Source: Reclinomonas americana ATCC 50394 (Eukaryota; Jakobida; Jakobea; Jakobida). From it: a DNA stretch of 64,000 nucleotides. Numbering within the stretch: position 1 is the first letter of the stretch; the number at the start of each line of letters is the position of its first letter. Below are positions 11,501 through 22,299 of this stretch, piece by piece. Made by a program: the position numbers and the translations under genes. The stretch lies in assembly GCA_048213135.1 (NCBI GenBank), contig PS015245.1, positions 49,373-113,372 of the forward strand, given 5' to 3'. Below the pieces are notes generated by a model. That model was not told the DNA's origin and did not search any database. It saw only the letters and a list, made by a program, of their open reading frames with translations.

Positions 11501-14389
11501 CTGCAACAAAGAGAAGATATTGGTGAATGCGTTCGGCATCATGGCACCGACCGTGATGAGATCCACAGTCCGCCATCATCAGCGTGTTCTTCTTGACTTG
11601 GCATGCAAGGAGTGTGGCGTCCCTCCATCGAAAGCAGGCTGCCTTTCGGCGGCAGTTGTGAGCTCTTTCGGCAAGAGTCTTGCCAAGCTCGCCCAACACG
11701 CACGTACCTCAACGCCCAAGTCTGTTGAGGGAGTCCTCCAGATGATGAGCGACTTTATCGAGGTGAGTATCGTCCATATTACTTGACTGAATCAATCAAC
11801 GGCCAGCTCTAAAGTATGTACCGCAATGCAGAAGAGTGAATTGCATGGCGCTACTCTGGCAGATGCCATTGAGAGACCTGTGGTTGTGGTGGATGAACGC
11901 GGCTATTCTGAGGTATGCCAGCCTTGCGCTCTGTGTACGTTGTATGTCGTGAATGGCGTTTTTCTCACATTCTGTGCTCTTGAATTCGGTTGTCAGGAGT
12001 CGTCGCGCTTGCCGAGGGCTTTGCACAACAAGCGGAATCCGCTTCTGCCATATGTCACACAGTCCGTGGATGCCTTCCACGACTGCCCAAGCCTGCTGGC
12101 CACTCTGCTCCGAGACGGATGTCTGTCCGAGTCGGAGATTGCGCGCGCCGCTGAGTGGTGCAGTGCACGAGGTTCGGCTGTGAGGATTCTTTGCTGCGCT
12201 TTGTGCGCATGTGCTCACCAACGACTGAACAGCTCGGAGGGAGATGGAGATGGTGAAGAAAGAGGAGAAGCGGGAGGGAGAGCAGAAGGATGAGGACGAT
12301 GGCAAGGTACGCCCGTCGCTCGTTTCCGGTAGATGCGAGACATGTGCGTGTCCTAACCCTGTGTGGATTGCCCTCCACAGCGCCGCAAGAGTGGTCCTGC
12401 GAAGTTGAGCATCAACGAACAATTGATGCTGGCGAAACTGCTTGTTGCGTGTTGCTGCTATCTCTGTGCATGTTTCCAGCACTGCTGTCACTCCCATCTG
12501 CTCACCACATCTTGAAGCAGGGCTGCAATAAGAAGAGGATGGTGGTGAAGGCATTTGGCCTCATGGCACCCATTGTGCTCAGATCCACAGTCCTCTGTCA
12601 TCAGCGTGCTCTCCTCCAACTTGCCTGTGACGAATACGGAATACCGTCGGAGGGACTAGGCTGCCCTTCAGCCGCAGTCATGTCTGCATTTGGCAAGAGT
12701 CTTGCCAAGAGTGCCAAAACGGCACGCACCACAACGCCCAAGTCAGTAGAGGGCGTGCTCGAGAACATGAGCAGCTTCATAGAGGTGAGTGTCGGTGTGT
12801 TGTTTCAGTGTCCTTCCGATCGTCACGTGCGTGGCACCTGACTCGACTTCGACGTGGATGTCGCCATCAGAGGAGTGGTCTTCGGGGAGCTGAGCTGGTG
12901 GATGTTGTCGAGAGACCGATGATTGTGATTGACGAGCGTGGCTACTCTGAGGTGCGTGTGAAATTGTGTGTGCTGATGTGCGTCATTGACAGATGGCTCA
13001 CATTGCTGTGGCTCGGATGGTAGGAATCAACAGCAAAATCGCAGAAGGGAGGCGCTCCTAATTTTCTTTTGCCGTTCGTTACCCAGGCCAGGCAGGCACT
13101 CCGCAGCTGTCCAGACCTACTGGCCACTCTGCTGCGGGACGGCTGCCTTTCGCAGGCGGAGATTGCACGCGCCGTCGAGTGGTGCAGTGAAAGAGGTCTG
13201 GCTGCTTGGCTTCGTGATTGGATAATGCATGTACTCACAAGCAAGTGAACAGTCGTGAGGGAATTGGATGTGGTGAAGAAAGAGAAGGAGAGGGAGGGTG
13301 AGCAGGAAGAAGATGATGATGCCGGCGACAATGAGGTTGATGACGCGAGCTCTCTCTTCAGTGAGATGCGAGAAGTACGTCTTAATACTGCGTGGCTTGT
13401 GTTTCACAGCGCCGCAAGATTGATCCTGCAAAGTTGAACATCAACGAGCAATTGATGCTGGCGAGATTGCTTGTTGCGTGTTTCTCTGCATGCCGCCACT
13501 GATGCTGTCATAACCTGCTCACTTTCATCCACCCATCCATCTCTCGAGAGCAGAGGTGCAACAAGAAGAGGATATCGGTGAAGGCTTTTGGCTTCATGGC
13601 ACCTGTGGCCATGGCATCCACAGTCTTGCATCATCAGCGCGTTCTCTTCCAACTTGCCTGTGACGAATGCGAAATACCGACGAAGGGACCGGGCTGCCCT
13701 TCAGCCGCAATCTTGTCTGCATTTGGAAAGAGTCTTGCCAATAGTGCCCGAGATACACGCAGTACGACGCCCAAGTCAGTGGAGGGTGTTCTCGAGAACG
13801 TGAGCAACTTCATCGAGGTGAGCGTCGGTGTGGTGTTTCTATGTCACATCTGCGGCAACTGACCTACCTTCCATAATGTGCATGTGGGTGGAATCATTAG
13901 AAGAGCGGACTTCGCGGAGCTGAACTGGTGGATGTGGTCGAGAGACCACTGATTGTCATTGACGAGCGTGGCTACTCTGAGGCATGTGGACCGTCGTGGT
14001 TTTGTGCTGTGGAGCTTCGGTGATTGGTGACTCAGCTTTCTCGTTTCGTGTGACAGGAGTCAGCAACGCTGACGCACAAAAATGGTACTCCGAATGTTCT
14101 TCTGCCATTAGTCACGCAGGCCATGCATGTGCTCCGCACCTGTCCTGGCCTGCTGACCACTCTGCTTCGAGACGGTTGTCTTTCGAAGGCGGATATATCA
14201 CGTGCCGGTGAGTTTTCGGAATGCAACAATCTGAGAGCAACTGGTGTTGTTGCTCGTCGTGCCTGCATCAGTACTGACAAGCATGATACAGTGCTGGGTG
14301 ACGAGAAACCGGTGAAGGTGGAGCTGATAAAGAAAGAGGAGGAGGAGGAGGAGGAGGATGAACAGGAAGACGAGGAGGAGGACATGTAG
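8124..14389 (+). CDS. Five-module repeat protein B, paralogue of A, 3'-truncated
   Basis: The ATG at 8124 starts the same Pro/Ser/Thr-rich leader as gene A (MASQPPPLPPPPRPHS). A 20-base gap (8437-8456) falls where gene A has a lysine-rich exon at about 871-984; that exon is missing or lies in the gap. Exons to the linker follow gene A closely, then five modules with core exons near 9187, 10405, 11500, 12520 and 13555. After module 5 a short acidic exon ends at the TAG at 14387-14389. Gene A continues past this point, so B is about one domain shorter. All modules are open and splice signals are kept, so it may still be expressed. Function unknown; a nuclear location is inferred from the basic and acidic linkers. 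Confidence 0.72.
9040..14210 (+). repeat. Five protein modules of gene B
   Basis: Same four-exon module as gene A. Cores B1-B5 pair with A1-A5. By my count the A2 and B2 cores differ at 25 of 86 residues and A3 and B3 at 14, with changes clustered in the middle (between LACKECG and PKSVEGVL), for example after FGK. The flanking motifs (KRILVKAFG, SVEGVL, DERGYSE, RDGCLSEAEI) hardly change. This looks like a fixed fold carrying a variable surface. Confidence 0.82.
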
Positions 14390-14457
14390 AGCCAGAAATT
14401 CAGAGTGGTGGTGATGGAGAAGGAGCTTGATGTGGAGAGGAAGACATTGCTGTGGAT
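14390..14457 (+). pseudogene. Detached remnant of the gene B 3' coding region
   Basis: Downstream of gene B's stop codon, bases 14401-14457 still match gene A's post-gap exon (same frame, MEKELDVERKTLL compared with MEKVLDVESKTLL). The match stops abruptly at 14457/14458, where the 330-bp repeat family begins. This is the breakpoint at which the duplicated unit was joined to other sequence. Confidence 0.7.
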
Positions 14458-14767
14458 GCGCCTCCTTTTTCAGGGACACTGCCTTCCTCTTCTCCTCTTC
14501 CTCCTGCGGTGATTATGGTGCCTCCGCCGCGGCCGACGGGCTTTCACCGCGTAAAGTTGGAGGCGTGTGTTCAATATCGATTTCTTGCATGCTGCAGTTT
14601 GCTCTCATTGTGCCATTACTATCACCAATGATCTTCTACACTTTGTTTTCTCAATGCCGTTCTCGCTGCGTTGCACACCAGTGTAACACACCTTCAAAAC
14701 ACGACAAAACGAACGAAATTGCATGAGTGTCACGTGTCACCAATCACTTTACCAGACACCAACAACA

Positions 14768-14959
14768 ATGAGCGCGACCACTCCCTCTGCGCCTCCTTCT
14801 TCAGGGACACTGCCTTCCTCTTCTCCTCTTCCTCCTGCGGTGATTATGGTGCCTCCGCCGCGGCCGACGGGCTTTCACCGCGTAAAGTTGGAGGCGTGCA
14901 ATATCGCTGCGATGTCTTGCACGCAGCACGTTATCATTTGCCATTACTATCACCAATGA
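14768..14959 (+). CDS. Small proline-rich ORF, repeat copy 2
   Basis: An ATG-started ORF of 63 codons begins MSATTPSAPPSSGTLPSSSP and includes PPPRPTGFHRVKLEA. It is either a tiny protein or, more likely, a duplicated first exon whose remaining exons lie beyond the gap: a GTGTG-type donor follows KLEA in copies 1 and 3. No family is recognised. Confidence 0.35.
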   Translation: MSATTPSAPPSSGTLPSSSPLPPAVIMVPPPRPTGFHRVKLEACNIAAMSCTQHVIICHYYHQ

Positions 14960-15091
14960 TCTTCTACACTAGCTTCCACAATGCCATTCTCGCTGCACAC
15001 CAGATACACCTTCAAAACACGACAAAGCAAACGAAATTGCATGAGGAGTGTCACGTGTCACCAATCATCACTTTACCAGACACCAACAACA

Positions 15092-15304
15092 ATGAGCGCG
15101 ACCACTCCCTCTGCGCCTCCTTCTTCAGGGACACTGCCTTCCTCTTCTCCTCTTCCTCCTCTTCCTTCGTCTGCGGTGATTATGGTGCCTCCGCCGCGGC
15201 CGACGGGCTTTCACCGCGTAAAGTTAGAGGCGTGTGTTCAATTGCAATATCGATGTCTTGCATGCAGCAGTTTGCTCTCATTGTGCCATTACTATCACCA
15301 ATGA
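15092..15304 (+). CDS. Small proline-rich ORF or first exon, repeat copy 3
   Basis: Same leader as the ORF at 14768-14959, with an insertion giving PLPPLPSSAVIMVPPP. The ORF is 70 codons if unspliced. As the last copy before the gap it is the best candidate for the true first exon of a gene continuing into 15366-15601. Function unknown. Confidence 0.35.
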   Translation: MSATTPSAPPSSGTLPSSSPLPPLPSSAVIMVPPPRPTGFHRVKLEACVQLQYRCLACSSLLSLCHYYHQ

Positions 15305-15365
15305 TCTTCTACACTTTGCTTTTCACAATGCCGTTATCGCTGCGTTGCACACCAGTGTAATACAA

Positions 15366-15601
15366 NNNNNNNNNNNNNNNNNNNNNNNNNNNNNNNNNNN
15401 NNNNNNNNNNNNNNNNNNNNNNNNNNNNNNNNNNNNNNNNNNNNNNNNNNNNNNNNNNNNNNNNNNNNNNNNNNNNNNNNNNNNNNNNNNNNNNNNNNNN
15501 NNNNNNNNNNNNNNNNNNNNNNNNNNNNNNNNNNNNNNNNNNNNNNNNNNNNNNNNNNNNNNNNNNNNNNNNNNNNNNNNNNNNNNNNNNNNNNNNNNNN
15601 N
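15366..15601. other. Assembly gap (N run)
   Basis: Undetermined bases directly after the third 330-bp repeat; probably collapsed or unresolved repeat sequence. Confidence 0.95.
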
Positions 15602-16157
15602 AGTCTCTGTAACTCCTTCATCATGATGCATTTCGAGTTGGGCAAATGCTTTTATTTTCTAACTTGAGATTTCGGCAAGGGCGAATACGACGGTGGCGCA
15701 AGACGCGCACGCAAAATTAACGAAACACAGAATGATGATGATGGATGGTTGGGGGCAAAGGGGTGTGCGGGTGGACCAGAAGAGGAGCAACCAACAAAAC
15801 ACAGGGGCGTGGCGCGCACACACAGTTAAACACGCGATAATGAAACACAACAACAACAAGCAACACAAAACAGGGGGGAGGAAGGTGAACAACAACAGAC
15901 ACGCGACGGCCACACACTCTCCTCCTGGTCTCCACCATTACCCGCTCACCCACACCGCCACCGCCGCCTCACACACACACACACTTCTAGGGACACGATA
16001 CAAAAGGAAAAATCACAGAACTACGACAGAGTGGTCACTGACACACAATATACAAGACACAGGAGGGGGAGTTTTTTTTGATGCACATTAGACGACGGTG
16101 AGGGATACAAACAACAACACAACAACAAACAGCAACAATAGCGGCGCCCGTCCCACC
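15602..16157 (-). other. Probable 3' untranslated region of the Pumilio gene
   Basis: No plausible coding exon on either strand. On the minus strand it follows the Pumilio stop codon, is A/C-rich with CA runs on the plus strand, and has an AATAAA-type signal near 15650-15655 (plus strand TTTATT). About 500 bases would be long for this compact genome, but Pumilio mRNAs often have long UTRs. Confidence 0.45.
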
Positions 16158-19100
16158 TCAGTACGGATGCTCATATGTGCCTGGCGGCGGGTAGGCGGCT
16201 GGCGCATACTGGCCATACACCGGCTGCGGCACATACATGCCAGGAGCTGTCACCGACAAAAACACCGGAGTGACGAGTGAGCAACTACTTCTGGGTTGCG
16301 CACATAAAGGTAAAGCCAGCGACGCAAAACTCACCAACATGCTGTGGCGGCATGGAGGACGGTGGCGGCGGAGGCACAACTTGCGGTGACCCGAGATGAG
16401 GGTGGTATGGATTCGGCGCGTGCGACAGAGTCGGCATGGCGTAGGCCGAGTAACCGGGGTGCGGAGACACGGGCGACGCAGCGTAGCCAGGCGACGGCAT
16501 CGAGTGCTGACTGAGTACATGATGATGCGCCGGGGCGTTGCCGTAGTGCGCGCTCTGCGGTGCCGGCGACAGTTGCTGCTGCTGCTGCTGCTGTTGTTGT
16601 TGTTGCTGCTGTTGCTGTTGCGAGGCCGACATGTGTCGATGGGAGGGCGCGCTGTCGGAGATGCCCGACTGGTGATTGCCGTGGTGTCGCTCTCGTCTGG
16701 TTCGGTGATGAGCACGCACACACACACACACACGTACAGACCACATAAGTACACACACATACACACCGATCCGAATGGCCACCGCCACTGCCACCACTGT
16801 GCTGCTGCCGGTGGTAGCCACCACCGCGTCCACCACCACCGCCACCACCACCACCACCTCCGCCATGGTGTCGCTCGCCACCTCCACCATGGTGACGATC
16901 ACCGCCACTGCCTCCTCCGCCACCACCACCACCACCGCCGCCGCCGACGGCAGATGCCTTGCGGTTGAGCTTGTTCTCAATCTTCTTGCCGTAGGGCGTG
17001 TTGCGCACGAGGTGCAGCAGTGGTCGGATCTTTTCTTGCAGCAACATGAACTGCTGGTTGTCGGCCACCGCAATGCCGGTCTGAATAACATAGTTGCCGA
17101 AGGAGTCCTGCAGCAGTCGCGGCAGTGCGTCGTCGCCGACCACTTCACCAAACACCAGATCGCGCACATTGTTGCCGCCTTGACGCAGGCACTGCGCAAG
17201 CGAAAGAAAAAAAAGACAATGCGAGTCAGGCAGCAGCAACAAAACACGCGCGCACACACACACGCACACACCTTTTCCACTACATTCGAGCTGAACTTGT
17301 TGATGCACAGATCCGCAATGTGCCCAGCGAACTTGGAGACAACTTGATACGTGATGGTGTCACTCTCCAAATCCAGCACGTACTGCACCACGTAGTTGCC
17401 AAACGGGTCTTGCACGAGGGTTAGCGAGTGAGCGGCGATTTCGTGCACCAGCTCCACCTGTCGATGCATCCATCACACGCGGTGTGAGCTAGACAATGAA
17501 CATGACCACCACATGCCGACCTCTCACACGCAACTCGCTGCGCCTCCGACGCAAAATCAATGCATCTCTGCATCACACAGCAGCCGTGACGGTGCGTGGC
17601 CACATCGACGCACCGATCCACCACCGCGTCGTAGATGAACTGCTTCTCGAGCGAGCTCAGGCGATGCAGGCAGCGCTGAATCACGTGATTGCCGTTGAGA
17701 TCCTTGATGAGGTCCACCACGTGGTCGCGCAGCGCCTCCACAATCAGGTGCACCTGGAAAGGCGTGCTCAGGCACTCAATGAGCTTCTGAACGGCGCGCG
17801 TGCCGTGCATGTCTGAGGGAGGGAGAAAGTGAGGAAATGCACATCACAATTGGACAGTGTGTGTGTGTGTGACGGCAACGCAACTCAGCGAAATCTCGTA
17901 CAAGTGGTTCTTCACGCACTCGACAATCTGCGAACGCTGCTCATCCGAGCAAAACTCCACCAACTTCTGGCACAGGTAGTTGCCAAACGGATCCATCATC
18001 AGCTCCACCAGATCGCCTCCAATTTCGTTCAAGATGAGCAGCACGTTGACTTCGGCGTTCTCCTCAATCTTCTTTTGCAGGAAGCGGCAACCGTACTGGT
18101 CCTTGCACAGGTCGTAGATCTGACCCTGGATTTCGCTCATGTCCTGCACACGCGATAGTGCCTCGGCCAGCTCACTCGAACTCGCCGAGCGGCGCATCCC
18201 CACACCGCCAATCGGCAGCGGTGACGAGTCCGCACTGTCCGACACCGACGGCTGTCGACGAAGGCCGGGCGAGTGATGCTGGTGCGGTGGTGGCGGGCCA
18301 GCTGGCGTGTGGCCCATGCTCATTGCTGCACCGTGTCCCATGTGCCGCTGCGGTGCCGGCGAGACCACGTGCGGGTGTTGCGGTGACGGCATCATGGGTG
18401 CAGGTGACTGCGCCAACTGCTGCGGCTGCGCAAGTGGCGGCTGTTGGTGTTGCTGCTGCTGTTGTTGCTGTTGCTGCGGTTGAGGAGACGCTTGCTGGTA
18501 GTGCTGCGGCTGATTGGCGTAATGCATCGCGTGTGGCCCGGCAGGTGACTGGAACGACTGGTATGCGGGGCCGCCAGAAAAGTCTGCACCCAACACTTGT
18601 GTGTGAGAAAAACACATGAAGATGTGTGAGGATGCTCAGCATGAGCGCGCACCTTGCGGAACCGGTGACGTCGTGTACTGCCCGCTGTACGCCGAGAGCG
18701 AGTGCTGGGGAGAGGCGGCGTGCTGCTGCGCGTGGTGTGCCGGAAGGTGGTATGGCGACGCGGCTTGCGGTGACGGTTGAGGCGACGGCCAACCGCCATT
18801 CGGCACCGGCTGTAGCGTGAGGTTGCCCATCTGCTGATGCATCTGTTGTTGCTGTTGCTGGTGGTGTTGTTGCTGCTGATAGCTCGATGGTGTCTGCGGC
18901 TGTGACATGGGCGGAGGAGTCGCTGGCGGAGTAATGACAGGCGTGCGTCCCGCCGAGTGACGCCCACCACGTGCCGAGCTCGGCTCACTGGAGCTCATCC
19001 GCATGCCCATGTGCGTGGTGGCCTCGTCGAGTGACAACGACGACAGGGCACCGACCAACTGTGCACCTCCACCACCGCCGCCACCACCGCCACCGCCACT

Positions 19101-20093
19101 GCTGTCTCTTCCCCAGGACTGGCGAGAGGGGCTCGCACCACGCGAACTGCGCGGAACGACAGGATCACCCGACGCTCCTGCACCACGCAGCGTAAAGTCG
19201 TCCTCCACGCCCTTTAGAATGTCGAGAAGCGGCTCACCCTCATTCCACGTGTACTGCGGGCGCGGGGCGGAATGAGAAATCACACACGCACACACACACA
19301 AACGTGCTTCAACGCAGTAGTAAACCTCGAGAGGTGGCGGCAAATGCACGCGATCCGAGTGCGATTCGAAGAACGCCAAGTACTTGGGGTCGCTACGGAT
19401 GTCCCAGGCGGCCACGGCACTGCCCATCCCTCCGCCGCCGCCGCCACCACCACCACCACCACCACCGCCGCCACCAGCACTACCAAAGCCGAAATGGTGT
19501 CCATGATGCGGCTGCGGAGCATGATGGTATCCACCACCAGTGCTGCTGGCGCGAGTCGGCGACGAGTGCGCCACATGGTGCGCGGCATTGGGCGGTGTCG
19601 GTGGATGCTGCAGATCATACGGCGACGAGTGCATGTGATGCGCATAGACGGCAGTTGGCGAGGAGAAGCCGCCACCTTGCAGGAACTGCTGCTGTTGTTG
19701 CTGCTGTTGTTGCTGACGATGCAACTGCTGCAGGTGATGCTGCTGCTGTTGATGATGATGATGCAACTGATGCTGATCGTCACTCATCGACGGTGGTGAA
19801 TGAATGGCAAAGCTCAGTGGTAGGTCTGTGCGACATGTGCACACACACAGAGAGTGAGAAATGAACACACGCGCGCGCGTTTGGGTCAGTCAACCGCCAC
19901 AAGCACGACGCAAAAGTGTGTGTGTGTAAGAGTGAGAGAGAGAGTGAGAGTGGGAGGAGAGAGAGAGAGAGAGTGAGCGCGTCATGTTCAGTTCCAGGCA
20001 CTCACCTCCAGGTGCCGAAGTCGGCCGCGGGATCTCGGCTGGATCGACCAGAGCAATGGACGACACATACGACGGTGACTCCCGCTCACCCAT
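16158..20093 (-). CDS. Pumilio/PUF-family RNA-binding protein
   Basis: A sequence-specific mRNA 3'UTR binder expected to repress translation or promote decay. The ATG at 20093 begins MGERESPSYVSS. Its exon ends near 20004 and splices in phase to the Gln/His-rich exon starting near 19827; an internal ATG at 19787 is the alternative start. A long low-complexity N-terminus (polyQ, polyG, Pro/Ser) precedes the PUM domain, spread over several exons from about 18140 down to 16970. All eight repeats are visible with base-reading motifs: R1 GCRFLQ, R2 GNYLCQ, R3 GTRAVQ, R4 GNHVIQ, R5 GCCVMQ, R6 GNYVVQ, R7 SSNVVE, R8 GNYVIQ. The order matches canonical Pumilio, so UGUA-type targets are expected. After the domain comes an unusual tail of about 200 residues rich in Gly, His, Gln and Pro, ending GTYEHPY at the stop (16158). 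Confidence 0.93.
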
Positions 20094-20347
20094 TCACAAC
20101 ACACACACACAAGAGAGCAACAAAGAAAAGAGAGAGAGAAAATAACACCCGCGCGCGCGCACCCGCCTCTCCCAACCCGTCTGTGCGCGAGAGAGAGACA
20201 CGACACGAGAGAAGCACACAGGCAGACACAGTGAGAGCGCGCGTGTGAGTGTGCTTGTTGAGTGATGGAGTGGGACAGTGGTCGATTGTCCGACGCGCGA
20301 GCAGTGCGGCTCTCCTATCACAGACCCACACAAACGACCAGCCGACC
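20094..20347. promoter_or_regulatory. Divergent promoter region, Pumilio / coiled-coil gene
   Basis: Only about 250 bp separates the Pumilio ATG (minus) from the proposed ATG of the coiled-coil gene (plus). It contains CA/GA-rich runs and an alternating GC stretch (CCGCGCGCGCGCACCCG) but no recognised core element. Confidence 0.5.
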
Positions 20348-21776
20348 ATGCTTGTCGTCCCCGAGTTCCCCTCGGCTGCCAACCTGATCAGCGTGGCGCC
20401 ACTGGTGTGTGTGTGTTCGAGAGAGAGAGACTCAGTGAGAGACACGGAGAGAAGAACAAAATTTTGTCTGATCTTCCGACGCACACAGGAGGCGTTNNNN
20501 NNNNNNNNNNNNNNNNTCTTGTCCACTGTGCCTCTGTGGTGCTGTGTTTGCTTACCGTGTTGCTGCGTAGCTCTGGCGTGGCGGATGTGTCGCGATCGGT
20601 GACCTCGGTGCACGAGAGCATGCAGCGCGAGGTGCAGGCGAAGCATGCCGCGGCGACGCAAGCGATGCAGGAGCTGCAGAAGCAGCTGGTGGAGCTCAAG
20701 TCGGCGGCGGAGGTGGAGCGCGGTGCGCGATCGGCGGCCGACAATGATCTGGAGCGGTCGGTCGGCGCGCTCTACTGTGTGTTTGATGTACCGCGTGGGC
20801 GCGCACTGAAGGTGCTGGCCGAGGAGCCGCACTCGGTGCCGGCCAAGCTCGACATTCTCAACTCCACCGCCCTCGTCGCCGACATTCGCTCGCTGCTCGA
20901 TCGCAAGGCCGAGTTCACCTCGGTCAAGTCGTTCGAGTCGCGAGTGGACGGCATCTCGGCGTCGATGATTGGCCTGCAGAACTCGGTGAGCATGCTGGAG
21001 AGGACGGCGCAGTCGGAGCACACGACCGTGTTTGCCAAGTTGGCCAGCACATTGCAGGCGGTGGAGGAGGTGCGGGCGGCGGCAGCGGTGCGTACGGAGG
21101 TGGATGAGGTGTTGGAGCGACATGCGGCGATGCTGGCCACCAAGGCCGAAGCCGCCGAGCTCGGCAAGTTTGCGGTGCGCGAGGAAATCGAGGAGACAAT
21201 GGTGGCCATGGCCAGCGAGACCAAGAAGCTGGCGGAGGAGGCGGTGGACGACGTGCAAAAGGCGCGGCAGGAGAGTGCACAGTGGGCGGAGGAGCTCAAC
21301 ATGCAGCTGAAGCGACACTCCGGCGCCATTGACCATCTCGACAGGACCAAGGCCGACCGGCAGGAGCTTATTGACAGAACTGAGGCCATTTTCCAACAAG
21401 TGGAGAACACAGCGGCGGCGCAAACCAAGTGCATCTCATGTAACGCCAAGTCGGGCGGCATTGTGGACACTGCTTTGTTGCGTGCACTCTATATTCTCTT
21501 TCCACTCTGATGTTGTCACGTTCTGACACCCGCAGCAGAGAGACACCACGATCGGGATTCGGATCCATGCCGCCTGCCGCCCTCATGCCGACATTTGCAC
21601 CCGGAGGCGTGAGCCGGCGCTCACTGGATGCCACACAACGACTCGACGCCTACTACCGATGGATTGAACATGGCGGCAGCCCTGTATTAGACGAGGCTGG
21701 CGGTGGCTTGGCACCCGCGCCGCCGTCGGGACCACGCAGTCCCCCGTCGGGCGTGCGACCGCATCCTCGCAGGTGA
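20348..21776 (+). CDS. Coiled-coil protein, QRICH2/C16orf96 (DUF4795)-like
   Basis: Proposed first exon MLVVPEFPSAANLISVAPL (20348), then a small exon cut by the gap at 20497-20516, then a long exon from about 20572. The latter encodes a continuous helical coiled coil (from SVHESMQREVQAKH to DRTEAIFQQVEN) and ends with a CxxC pair in KCISCN. A GTTGCG intron at 21477 joins in frame to a Pro/Ser-rich tail (RETPRSGFGSMPPAA) ending at the TGA, 21774-21776. Coiled coil followed by CxSC resembles the DUF4795 domain of vertebrate QRICH2 and C16orf96, linked to sperm flagella. That assignment is from memory of the family and tentative. The true start could lie upstream (ATG at 20265). Confidence 0.6.
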
Positions 21777-21934
21777 AGCAGCACACCTGTCCTTGTTTAA
21801 GAAAGACCCTTTCGTGTACAAAACAACATAAAGCGCCTTTAGCGGATTGTGTTACGTATACGCCCGGTTGCTGTAGTTTTGTTGCTGTAATTATGTGATT
21901 TACGCTGGATCACCGTCGCCACCACATCGCCTTC

Positions 21935-22096
21935 AGGTCCCCAGACCCTGTTCCCTCGCTGCATGCTGGACGCTGTGCTGTGCAAGTGCAACGAGGACGA
22001 CCGTGCCACCGCGGATGTCGCCTTGCGCAACCTCAGCGCCCAGCTGAAGGAGATTTTCCGCGATCCAGAGGCGTTCCTGAGCAAGGTGGAAGGGTG
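21935..22096 (+). pseudogene. Orphan exon-like ORF, possibly a gene fragment
   Basis: After a good acceptor (CGCCTTCAG), an ORF reads FPRCMLDAVLCKCNEDDRAT and on to a TGA at 22094-22096. Its composition looks coding, unlike the surrounding AT-richer sequence. It could be an alternative last exon of the coiled-coil gene, which already has a stop at 21776, or a fragment of another gene. Bases 21777-21934 and 22097-22299 hold nothing I can support. Confidence 0.3.
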
Positions 22097-22299
22097 AAGG
22101 GTGCTGGAACTCCCGTTGCACTGTTTGCAGCGAGTAGCAAGAATACACAGCAGAGATTGTGTGCCCAACAGACTTACATCAAAGGCCAACCACACATGCG
22201 TGAAGTTATTACCAGGCGCATCACTCACCTCCATGCACACGTAACTCGCCCCACTTCAGCTACACCCTCTCACCACACTGACAAATTCACGGATTCAAA

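Larger units (their letters stand above)
1..14457. repeat. Tandem segmental duplication, about 7.8 kb unit, two copies
   Basis: Bases 1-160 reappear almost unchanged at 7822-7975 (same run of features: GTGTGGAGTTGT, then CTGATCCATGTTCTCTCC, then CAATCGCAGTTGACGATG). From there the two stretches stay collinear through every exon and intron of the two module genes, up to 7010 in copy 1 and 14457 in copy 2. Copy 1 then continues into further coding-like exons (to 7792) that copy 2 lacks. Because the window opens on the repeated upstream segment, the array may extend to the left. Internal modules match one-to-one between copies (module 1 with module 1, and so on), so the modules multiplied first and the whole gene was duplicated later. 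Confidence 0.9.
14458..15365 (+). repeat. Three direct repeats of 324-331 bp
   Basis: Units start at 14458, 14789 and 15113, each beginning GCGCCTCCTT and continuing with CAGGGACACTGCCTTCC. Units 1 and 2 are 331 and 324 bp; unit 3 runs into the gap at 15366-15601 and carries a small insertion (CCTCTTCCTTCGT). Each contains the same proline-rich coding segment followed by a shared AT-richer stretch (CCATTACTATCACCAATGATC). The near identity suggests recent tandem amplification. Confidence 0.9.

Noticed and set aside
20086-21423. A 445-codon minus-strand open frame opposite the coiled-coil gene
   Set aside because: It reads as Arg/His/Leu-rich sequence with an N gap and no motif; it is the shadow of a GC-rich coiled-coil exon.
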